From positions 368,150 through 432,149 of the forward strand of contig NZ_LMUT01000012.1 of NCBI RefSeq assembly GCF_009765785.1: a stretch of DNA of 64,000 nucleotides, given 5' to 3'. This document shows positions 1-5,938 of this stretch, piece by piece. Under the pieces are notes generated by a model, which had not been told where the DNA came from, ran no database searches, and saw only the letters and a program-made list of their open reading frames with translations. How positions within the stretch are numbered: position 1 is the first letter of the stretch; each line of letters starts with the position of its first letter. The position numbers and the translations under genes were made by a program. This stretch comes from Granulicella sp. L46 (GTDB lineage: Bacteria; Acidobacteriota; Terriglobia; Terriglobales; Acidobacteriaceae).

Positions 1-1
1 A

Positions 2-769
2 ATCCTGGGCGAGCTCCTAGCCCAGGAGATCGAAGCCTCCGGAGGCGGCCCCGTCGAGCGCCGCTTCTGGCTAGCCGGCTCCTACCTCTGCCAGCAAGCC
101 CTCCTCTCCAACCGCATCGACGCCTACGTCGAATACACCGGCACTGCTCTAACCGCCATCCTCAAGCAGCCCGTCATGCGCGACCCCACCCTAGTCAACG
201 CCACCATCGGAGCCCTCTACGATCACCTCTACCAAGTCCGCGTCTTCCCCAGCCTCGGCTTCCAGGACACCTTCGCCATGGTCATCCGCGGCGCCGACGC
301 CCGCACCCTCCACCTAAAAACCATCTCCGACATCACCCCGCTAGCCCCCCACTGGCGTCTAGGCGTAGGCTACGAATTCGCCGAACGCCCCGACGGCCTC
401 CGAGGCCTCAGTTCCGCATATCACTTAAAGTTTCCCGGCGATCCCCGCACCATGGAGCTAGGCCTCCTCTACCGCTCCCTCGCCGCCCACCAGGTCGACA
501 TCGTAGCCGGCAACTCCACCGACGGAGCCATCCGCGCCTTAGACTTCGTGGCCCTCGAAGACAACCTCCATTATTTCCCCCCGTACGAAGCGGTCCCCCT
601 GGTCCGCGAAGACAGCCTCCGCCGCTGGCCTCAGATCGCCATAGCCCTCAACCGCCTCGCAGGCAAAGTAACCGCCGACGACATGCGCGCCATGAACCTG
701 GCCGTAGACGCCCAACACCGCGACCCCGCCCAGGTAGTCCGCGACTTCCGCACCCACCACAACCTTTAG
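2..769 (+). CDS. Osmoprotectant (glycine betaine-type) ABC transporter substrate-binding protein, 5' end outside window
   Basis: The frame is open from base 2 with no start in the window and gives 255 residues to the TAG stop. It carries the DAYVEYTGTAL segment (about residues 40-50), FAMVIRG near residue 94, and the AGNSTDGAI and NLHYFPPYEAVPLVR stretches near the C-terminus. These are hallmarks of the OpuAC/ProX periplasmic binding fold, which captures betaine or choline-like osmolytes outside the inner membrane for an ABC importer. The N-terminus is missing, so I cannot say whether it is a free lipoprotein or the binding half of a permease fusion. The permease and ATPase genes should lie upstream. 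Confidence 0.85.
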   Translation: MLGELLAQEIEASGGGPVERRFWLAGSYLCQQALLSNRIDAYVEYTGTALTAILKQPVMRDPTLVNATIGALYDHLYQVRVFPSLGFQDTFAMVIRGADARTLHLKTISDITPLAPHWRLGVGYEFAERPDGLRGLSSAYHLKFPGDPRTMELGLLYRSLAAHQVDIVAGNSTDGAIRALDFVALEDNLHYFPPYEAVPLVREDSLRRWPQIAIALNRLAGKVTADDMRAMNLAVDAQHRDPAQVVRDFRTHHNL

Positions 770-784
770 CCCATCCCAACTCAC

Positions 785-818
785 GTCATCCTGAACGCAG
801 TGAAGGACCCCTGTATTT
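785..818 (+). repeat. Dispersed GTCATCCTGA-type intergenic repeat
   Basis: The stretch begins GTCATCCTGAACGCAGTGAA and ends CCCCTGTATTT. A related copy lies at 843-870, another on the minus strand at 25543-25587 with the same CCCCTGTATT end, and a short one begins at 11831. This family of short repeats is, from general knowledge, widespread between genes in Acidobacteriaceae. Its function is unknown. Confidence 0.7.
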
Positions 819-842
819 GCCGTTGCTCTTGCCTTTCTGGCT

Positions 843-870
843 GTCATTCCGAGCGCAGCGAGGAACCTGC
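843..870 (+). repeat. Second dispersed repeat copy (GTCATTCCGAGCGCAGCGAG type)
   Basis: This copy starts 24 bases after the end of the one at 785-818 and shares the GTCAT-CxGA-CGCAG core. The two copies fill most of the gap between the transporter gene and the DUF1203 gene. Open frames across it are artefacts of the repeat. Confidence 0.65.
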
Positions 871-1002
871 TTCTCGCGCGATGCGCGCCCGTTCTTCTAG
901 CTCCAAAGCCACCAACTTCGCCCGCAATCCCCAGAGTGTCGCGCCACCAGCATTCCAGCAAACTACCTCCATCGCCAGCCAACGGCCGCGACAGGAGACA
1001 CC

Positions 1003-1467
1003 ATGAACATCCGCGTCATCGCCCTCCGCACCGCCACCGTCCAACGAGTTCTCACCACCCAAAAATCCCCCGGCTACGGCCATCCCGCCCACACCGAGCT
1101 CGCCACCGGACACGGCCCCTGCCGCCACTGCCTCAAGCCCTTTCGCATCGGCGAAGAACACCGCACCCTCTTCACCTGCAACCCCTTCCACAACCTCGCC
1201 GAGATCCCTCAACCCGGCCCGGTCTTCATTCATTCCACTCCCTGCGAACGCTACAACGAAGACGCTGGCTACCCAACTGACCTGCTGGACTACCCCGCCG
1301 TCATGAACGCCTATGACGCCAACCAGAATCTCATCCTGCAGCGCAGAGCAACCAACCGCAACCACCCCGCCATCCTCGACGAGCTACTCTCCGACAAAGC
1401 AGTACGCTATGTATTAGTCCGCGACCTCGAAGCCGGCTGCTACGACTTCCGCGTAGAAAGAAAGTAG
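1003..1467 (+). CDS. DUF1203 family protein
   Basis: A 154-residue cytosolic protein with no signal peptide or membrane segment. It has a CxxC pair (C40, C43) followed by NPFHNLAEIPQPGPVFIH and a CERY segment, the pattern I associate with DUF1203 proteins. The biochemical role of the family is unknown to me; the cysteine pair suggests metal binding or redox chemistry, which is inference. The ATG is preceded by ACAGGAGACACC, a good ribosome site. The gene is followed after 19 bases by the DinB gene on the same strand, so the two may be co-transcribed. Confidence 0.75.
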   Translation: MNIRVIALRTATVQRVLTTQKSPGYGHPAHTELATGHGPCRHCLKPFRIGEEHRTLFTCNPFHNLAEIPQPGPVFIHSTPCERYNEDAGYPTDLLDYPAVMNAYDANQNLILQRRATNRNHPAILDELLSDKAVRYVLVRDLEAGCYDFRVERK

Positions 1468-1486
1468 AAAGGGAATTCAAGCCCCG

Positions 1487-2008
1487 ATGACGCAGCAATC
1501 CATCCCTCACGAAGCTCCCGAGCCCTGGCTCCGCAACACCCTCACCGACATCGATCCCATCCGCCGCCAGATCCTCCACGCCCTCGAGCTCTCCGCCGAA
1601 GACGCCGCCCGCTGGCTCGACCCCCTCACCGACGCCCAACTCCTCGCCCGCCCCTCCAACCTCGCCCCGATCGCCTTCCACCTCCGCCACATCGCCCGCT
1701 CCCTCGACCGCCTGCTCACCTACGCAGAAGGGAATCAGCTCACCCCCGACCAACTCTCCGCCCTCAAGTCCGAACTAACCGAAGGCACCGCCGCCGAAGC
1801 CCGCGCCGAATTTCGCACCGCCCTCGAAACCTCCGCCGCCCGCATCCGGGCCATCCACCCCGACCGCTTCGCCGAACCCCGAGGCGTAGGCCGCAAGCAA
1901 CTCCCCACCACCGTCGGCGCCCTGCTTGTCCACTGCGCCGACCACACCCAACGCCACACCGGCCAATTCGTCACCACCGCCAAAGTCGTCTCGGCATCCA
2001 CCGCATAA
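1487..2008 (+). CDS. DinB-like domain protein
   Basis: A 173-residue, mostly helical protein. Histidines at about residues 65 and 68 (FHLRHIARSLDR) and 149, 153 and 157 (HCADHTQRH) fit the metal-binding triad plan of the DinB/YfiT four-helix-bundle superfamily. Members include thiol S-transferases that use mycothiol or bacillithiol, and this window also carries bshA, so a bacillithiol-dependent transferase is possible; that link is inference. It lies 19 bases behind the DUF1203 gene and ends at a hairpin shared with the convergent nitroreductase gene. Confidence 0.75.
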   Translation: MTQQSIPHEAPEPWLRNTLTDIDPIRRQILHALELSAEDAARWLDPLTDAQLLARPSNLAPIAFHLRHIARSLDRLLTYAEGNQLTPDQLSALKSELTEGTAAEARAEFRTALETSAARIRAIHPDRFAEPRGVGRKQLPTTVGALLVHCADHTQRHTGQFVTTAKVVSASTA

Positions 2009-2064
2009 AAAATCCTCCACTTCGTCAAGGATGAGAATTGTCATCGCTTGATGAAGTGAAGGAT
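2006..2064 (-). terminator. Long hairpin terminator between convergent genes
   Basis: Arms at 2012-2033 and 2042-2064 pair almost throughout, with two G-U-type differences and one bulge, around an 8-base loop. On the minus strand the hairpin is followed by six T (2006-2011), the layout of an intrinsic terminator for the nitroreductase gene. It may also slow transcription from the DinB side. Confidence 0.7.
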
Positions 2065-2113
2065 CTAATAGCTCTATTGTTGGCGAACGAAACTCTCGCC
2101 GTACGAGCAGGAC

Positions 2114-2722
2114 CTACAGCTCCGCCGGTTTCTCCCACGCACTAAACACAAATTCATTCAGCGCCTTCCGCGTCCTCGGGGCCTTCTCCATCGTCTGATA
2201 CGACTCCGGCAGCGCATTCGGCTCGCCCAGATACCCCAGCGCCCAAGCCGCACCCACCTCAAACTCCTCGGGAATCTCGAAGTTCTTCCGCGCCTTGTCC
2301 TTATCCACGCCGCCCATGCCATGCGTATGCAGTCCCAGCGCGGTCGCCTGCAGGCTCATCGTCGCCGACGCAGCACCGGTATCATGCAGTGCGTAAGGGT
2401 TCGGATTTTCATTCTTCGTGAACGTCTTCTTCGCCACCGACAGCATCAGCACGGGAGCCGTAGCCGCCCACGTCTTATTAAAATCCACCAGCGCATCCAG
2501 AATCTTCGCGTACGTCGCATCGCCCTTCTTACCCACCAGGAAACGCCACGGCTGCTCATTCGTACTCGACGCAGCCCATGACGCCGCAGTAAGAATCTTC
2601 GTCAGTTCTGCACTCGGCACCGGCTTATCGGCATACGACCGCGGGCTCCAGCGCTTCAAAATAATATCCAGAACCCCAGACTCCGCAGGGCCAGCTTTCA
2701 CTTCATCCAAATCAATCGGCAT
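2114..2722 (-). CDS. Nitroreductase family protein
   Basis: A 202-residue FMN-dependent nitroreductase-fold protein. The RWSPRSY-like N-terminal FMN phosphate segment, the AASWAASSTNEQPWRFLVG region and the LGLHTHGMGG and WALGYLGEP blocks match the family, which reduces nitro groups, quinones or related substrates with NAD(P)H. The frame extends upstream to 2833, but the start at 2722 is chosen because AGGAGA lies 6 bases before that ATG and the upstream residues look non-coding. It follows ribA by 58 bases on the same strand, so both may share a transcript; ribA supplies the FMN precursor pathway. Confidence 0.85.
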   Translation of the reverse strand: MPIDLDEVKAGPAESGVLDIILKRWSPRSYADKPVPSAELTKILTAASWAASSTNEQPWRFLVGKKGDATYAKILDALVDFNKTWAATAPVLMLSVAKKTFTKNENPNPYALHDTGAASATMSLQATALGLHTHGMGGVDKDKARKNFEIPEEFEVGAAWALGYLGEPNALPESYQTMEKAPRTRKALNEFVFSAWEKPAEL

Positions 2723-2780
2723 AGTTTCTCCTGCGAAGTTGGATGCGCGCACTTCCCACCGGATGCATCTGGAATTTCTA

Positions 2781-3398
2781 CTACCCGACCAGATGCCCCA
2801 TCTTGTCCCGCTTCGTCTCGAGGTACCGCTCAAACGTAGGCTCCGACGGAATCGTAGCCGGCACCCGCTCCACCACGCGAATCCCCGCAGCCTCCATCGC
2901 CGACACCTTCTCCGGATTGTTCGTAATCAACCGCACCGCCGGAATATTCAGTGCCTTCAAAATCTCCGCCGGCAGCTCAAACCCGCGATAATCCACACGA
3001 AACCCCAGCTCCAGATTCGCCTCAATCGTATCGCGTCCCTTGTCCTGCAATTCATACGCGCGCAGCTTGGCCATCAACCCAATCCCGCGACCTTCCTGCT
3101 CCTCATACAGCAGAATCCCCGCACCCTCTTTGGCAATCATCCCCAACGCTAAATGCAGTTGGTCATGGCAATCGCAGCGCAGCGAATGAAACACATCGCC
3201 CGTCAAACACATCGAGTGGATCCTCACCAAAGGAGGAGCCGCCGACAAATCCCCCATCGTCAGCGCAACCGCATTATCCACGCGCTTCAGCGACGCGGAA
3301 CCCGGCTCCGCCACGCCCTCAAACCCAAGAATGCGGAAATGCCCCCACCGAGTAGGGAAGTCTGCACCGGCCACCTTGCGAACGCTGCTATACGGCAT
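2781..3398 (-). CDS. ribA: GTP cyclohydrolase II
   Basis: A 205-residue single-domain GTP cyclohydrolase II, which opens GTP to 2,5-diamino-6-ribosylamino-pyrimidinone phosphate, the first step of riboflavin synthesis. The zinc cysteines are C64, C75 and C77 (CLTGDVFHSLRCDC), and YEEQEGRGIGL at about 98-108 is the active-site signature. It is not fused to a RibB domain, and its length matches stand-alone RibA. There is no ribosome site before the ATG. Instead TATAAT ends 5 bases upstream, so the mRNA may be leaderless. The flavin-dependent nitroreductase follows downstream. Confidence 0.95.
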   Translation of the reverse strand: MPYSSVRKVAGADFPTRWGHFRILGFEGVAEPGSASLKRVDNAVALTMGDLSAAPPLVRIHSMCLTGDVFHSLRCDCHDQLHLALGMIAKEGAGILLYEEQEGRGIGLMAKLRAYELQDKGRDTIEANLELGFRVDYRGFELPAEILKALNIPAVRLITNNPEKVSAMEAAGIRVVERVPATIPSEPTFERYLETKRDKMGHLVG

Positions 3399-3403
3399 AC
3401 CCC

Positions 3404-3409
3404 ATTATA
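3404..3409 (-). promoter_or_regulatory. TATAAT -10 element of ribA, leaderless type
   Basis: A perfect TATAAT on the minus strand ends 5 bases before the ribA ATG. There is no purine-rich ribosome site in the gap (GGGGT) and no convincing -35. Transcription would begin at or within a base or two of the start codon. Confidence 0.55.
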
Positions 3410-3488
3410 GATTCCCAACCCCCACCCCACGATTCATCGCCATCATCGTGCAACAACTTCCCCCATGGATACTTCCAGCGAAGGGCCT

Positions 3489-3929
3489 TCAGAACTTGCA
3501 TTCCGCAACCACCTTCAACAGCCGAATCAGTGTTTCACGCTCATCCGACGTCATCTGCTGCCGGACACTTTCATCGGCGGTCTCCCGAGCCTCGATCAGC
3601 CGTCTACGGTACTTTTCCCCTTTGGCCGTCAGCTCCACTCGAATGGCTCTGCTCGTTTTCGTCCTGTGCTCTGACACGAGCCCTTCCTGCGCCAATGCCT
3701 TAATAGCTCGGTGCACAACCGTCCTATCCAAGCCCAGGAGTGTTGCAATCTGATTCTGATTCAGCGCCGCTCCGCCACGCAACGTCGAAAGAATAAAGCC
3801 GCGCGTCGCTGAGCACTGCGTCTTTCTCTCCAGCCTCTTTCCCACCGAGAAATACGCTGCCGCAACCTGGGCGAGTACCGAGCTCTTCAGAATCTCATCC
3901 GGAATCTGCTCCTCAGGAAGTATGTTCAC
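3489..3929 (-). CDS. MarR family transcriptional regulator
   Basis: A 146-residue winged-helix protein: an N-terminal dimerisation helix, recognition region LNQNQIATLLGLDRTVVHRA at about 56-75, wing around SEHRTKTSRAIRVELT, and C-terminal helices. MarR proteins are dimeric repressors released by small phenolic or oxidising ligands. Its start overlaps the stop of the upstream nitroreductase gene by 4 bases, so the two are translationally coupled. The operon promoter is covered by two palindromes of the size MarR dimers bind, which suggests autoregulation. The likely target is therefore its own operon with the nitroreductase as effector. Confidence 0.9.
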   Translation of the reverse strand: MNILPEEQIPDEILKSSVLAQVAAAYFSVGKRLERKTQCSATRGFILSTLRGGAALNQNQIATLLGLDRTVVHRAIKALAQEGLVSEHRTKTSRAIRVELTAKGEKYRRRLIEARETADESVRQQMTSDERETLIRLLKVVAECKF

Positions 3930-4636
3930 AGATCAACCACCGTTGCCCCGAGAGGTCTGCGCCACTGTGGTGGCTCACGGTACTCGCTCGATTTCTTCCC
4001 CATCGCGATCACCATCACAATCTCGTGCTGCCGGCCTGACAAGCCAAGATATTCACGCAGCCTCCGGCCATCAAAACCCTCCATCGGGCACGTGCTCATC
4101 CCCAGCGCTTCGGCAGCAATCATCATATTCTGGCATGCCAACGCGGTGCTCCTTGTCGCCCATTTAAACAATTCCTGCCGCGACAGCGGCGGCATCCCTA
4201 CGACCATCCGCAGATTGAGCATCCAGAAGATGACTCGCTTGATCGCAGCAAACAATCCGAACGGTCCAGGCATGAACAGGATCCGGCCGATCTTTGCTTT
4301 CCGCTCGTAGTCGCGAATCTCTTCCTCGGCGAAGTTGCTCCCGCGCATCCACTCCGCCTGGCACCGCGAAGTGGCAGCCAGCGCCCCAATATCTGCGACG
4401 GCCACGACCAATGCAGAGGCGGTCGCCGCCGGCTTTTGTCCCATGCACAGTCTCGCCACGGCGACCCTCTTCGCGTCCGATCGCACCCAGTAAAACTTGT
4501 AAGGCTGGAGGTTGAAGCTTGAGGGAGCATGCCGAGCGGCGTCGAGAATTTGCTCACGCAGCCCATCGGGAATCTCTACAGGTTCAAAGACCTTCACCGC
4601 CCGCCGTTGAAAGATTGCATCCAGAATCTCGGCCAT
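3926..4636 (-). CDS. Nitroreductase family protein, first gene of MarR-controlled operon
   Basis: A 236-residue nitroreductase-fold flavoprotein: FQRRAVKVFEP (FMN phosphate site) near residue 10, ARHAPSSFNLQPYKFYWV at about 34-51, and ALACQNMMIAAEALGMSTCPMEGF in the C-terminal third. It resembles the NfnB/oxygen-insensitive branch and is longer than the protein at 2114-2722, so the two are distant paralogues. GAGGTG precedes the ATG. It heads a two-gene operon with the MarR gene and would be induced when the repressor senses its ligand, perhaps a nitroaromatic or quinone; the substrate is not visible from sequence. Confidence 0.88.
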   Translation of the reverse strand: MAEILDAIFQRRAVKVFEPVEIPDGLREQILDAARHAPSSFNLQPYKFYWVRSDAKRVAVARLCMGQKPAATASALVVAVADIGALAATSRCQAEWMRGSNFAEEEIRDYERKAKIGRILFMPGPFGLFAAIKRVIFWMLNLRMVVGMPPLSRQELFKWATRSTALACQNMMIAAEALGMSTCPMEGFDGRRLREYLGLSGRQHEIVMVIAMGKKSSEYREPPQWRRPLGATVVDL

Positions 4637-4650
4637 CGCTCATCACCTCG

Positions 4651-4668
4651 ATGTTGCAATTACAACAT
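4651..4668. promoter_or_regulatory. Palindromic operator 1 of MarR/nitroreductase operon
   Basis: ATGTTG-N6-CAACAT, an 18-base palindrome whose centre differs from perfect symmetry only at one base pair. It covers the -10 element (4659-4664) of the minus-strand promoter. Confidence 0.7.
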
Positions 4669-4687
4669 AAAGATGTTGTTGCTGCAA
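4659..4687 (-). promoter_or_regulatory. Sigma-70-like promoter of nitroreductase-marR operon
   Basis: On the minus strand TTGCAG (4682-4687) and TGTAAT (4659-4664) are separated by exactly 17 bases, a good vegetative promoter. Both hexamers lie inside the two operator palindromes, so bound repressor would block polymerase. The leader is short, about 15 bases, and contains the GAGGTG ribosome site. Confidence 0.6.
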
Positions 4688-4690
4688 CAT
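4673..4690. promoter_or_regulatory. Palindromic operator 2 of MarR/nitroreductase operon
   Basis: A second ATGTTG-N6-CAACAT palindrome, covering the -35 element. Its centre is 22 bases from that of operator 1, about two helical turns, so two dimers could bind the same face of the DNA. Confidence 0.7.
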
Positions 4691-4756
4691 CGTTCGAGAG
4701 CCCGACGAAACTGATTTTTGCGCAGGCCAATCGCCGTCCACGCCTCACCTCCATCC

Positions 4757-4772
4757 CTCAAACGAGTAAATT
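4757..4772 (+). promoter_or_regulatory. Probable promoter core shared with the 8.9 kb histidine kinase gene
   Basis: CTCAAACGAGTAAA (4757-4770) recurs exactly at 8869-8882, and in both places it runs into a TAAANT -10-like hexamer (TAAATT at 4767-4772). Here the methyltransferase ATG lies 49 bases downstream behind a strong ribosome site. Confidence 0.45.
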
Positions 4773-4821
4773 AAAGGCGTGCAAGCAACGGGCCCAGTCT
4801 CATATCGCCAGGAGGATCTGA

Positions 4822-5400
4822 ATGCTCTGGTTCTACGAATGGTTCTTTCCCGTGGTCTGGATTATCTTTTTTATCTACTGGCGGATCAGAGCCTTCAACA
4901 CCAAAACCACCCAGCGCATCGAGCCGCTTGCCTCGCGCATCCTGCGCATCTTCATTTGCCTGATCGCAGTCGCCCTCCTCATCATCACGCCAAAGTACGT
5001 GCCGCTGCCCTGGCTCTACCACCAACTCTGGCCGACTGGCTTATTGCCCTTCTGGCTGGGAGCCGCCATCACCATCGCCGGACTCCTCTTCGCCGTCTGG
5101 GCGCGCCAGTATCTCGGTCGCAACTGGAGCAGCTCCGTCACCATTAAGCAGGGCCACGAGCTCATCACCACCGGCCCCTACGCCGTAGTCCGCCACCCCA
5201 TCTACACCGGAATCCTAACCGGCTTCCTGGGCGTGGCGATCGCTATGTCCCAGGTACGCGGGTTCATCGTTCCCGCTCTTTTCTTCCTCGCGTTCTGGCT
5301 AAAGCTCCGCAGGGAAGAGCAGTTCATGCGTTCCCAGTTCGGCGACGTGTATACCACCTACGCTCACCACACATCTGCCCTGGTTCCATACCTCTTCTGA
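4822..5400 (+). CDS. Isoprenylcysteine carboxyl methyltransferase-family membrane protein
   Basis: A 192-residue integral membrane protein with about five hydrophobic segments. The C-terminal half carries GPYAVVRHPIYTGILTG (about residues 124-140) and REEQFMRSQFGDVYTTYAHHTSALVPYLF-type residues, the SAM- and substrate-binding signature of the ICMT/PEMT superfamily. Bacterial members methylate small or lipid substrates, and the substrate here is unknown. The start is secured by CAGGAGGATCTG just before the ATG. A longer GTG frame beginning at 4779 is out of phase and is not believed. Confidence 0.85.
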   Translation: MLWFYEWFFPVVWIIFFIYWRIRAFNTKTTQRIEPLASRILRIFICLIAVALLIITPKYVPLPWLYHQLWPTGLLPFWLGAAITIAGLLFAVWARQYLGRNWSSSVTIKQGHELITTGPYAVVRHPIYTGILTGFLGVAIAMSQVRGFIVPALFFLAFWLKLRREEQFMRSQFGDVYTTYAHHTSALVPYLF

Positions 5401-5493
5401 TCGCCGCGCCCCCCCTTTTGCGAGCCTCGAGAGTGTTGATAGCGACTGTCCGTATAACGATAACCAACTGCACGGCAATCTCCAGGAGGACCA

Positions 5494-5889
5494 ATGGCAG
5501 ACACCAGGATCATCATTGAGCAGGCGTACTCTGCATTCAACCACCGCAACATCGATGCAGCCTTAGCGCTCATGACCGAGGACGTAAGCTGGCCCAGGGC
5601 TTCGGAGGGCGGCAAGGTCATCGGCAAAGAAGAGATCCGTGCCTACTGGACTCGACAATGGGCCGAGTTCGATCCCCACGTAGAACCGCTCGCAATCACC
5701 GAGGACGCCGTAGGCAAGGTCCGCGTCCGAGTGCACCAGCTAGTCAAGAGCCTTCAAGGCGACATACTTGCCGACAGCGAAGTCCTCCACGTATTCACCA
5801 TGAACCGCGGTCTCATCGCAGCCATGGACCTCGGCGATGAAGCCGATGCAACCGCAGGTCCGTCCGCCGCATTCGCCCATCGATCCTAA
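5494..5889 (+). CDS. SnoaL-like (NTF2-fold) protein
   Basis: A 131-residue alpha+beta protein opening with an IIEQAYSAFNHRNIDAALALMTEDVSW-like pattern (a helix, then the first strand) and later IRAYWTRQWAEF. This arrangement is typical of the SnoaL/NTF2-like superfamily of small cone-shaped barrels, whose members are enzymes such as isomerases and hydrolases or binding proteins. No catalytic assignment is possible. CAGGAGGACC precedes the ATG. It stands between the membrane methyltransferase and the convergent kinase gene. Confidence 0.8.
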   Translation: MADTRIIIEQAYSAFNHRNIDAALALMTEDVSWPRASEGGKVIGKEEIRAYWTRQWAEFDPHVEPLAITEDAVGKVRVRVHQLVKSLQGDILADSEVLHVFTMNRGLIAAMDLGDEADATAGPSAAFAHRS

Positions 5890-5938
5890 GTGCCTATCCC
5901 TCGTGGAGCGTGCGACCAAGACGAACAGCAGGCCGCAT

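Noticed and set aside
800-1006. 68-codon frame rich in CHSERSEEPASR-type sequence
   Set aside because: It is the translation of the dispersed intergenic repeats at 785-870, a known kind of false gene.
4779-5147. GTG-initiated 122-codon frame 7 bases after TAAATT
   Set aside because: Out of phase with the membrane methyltransferase, which has a strong ribosome site and family homology; the frame's protein is low-complexity His/Leu/Arg.
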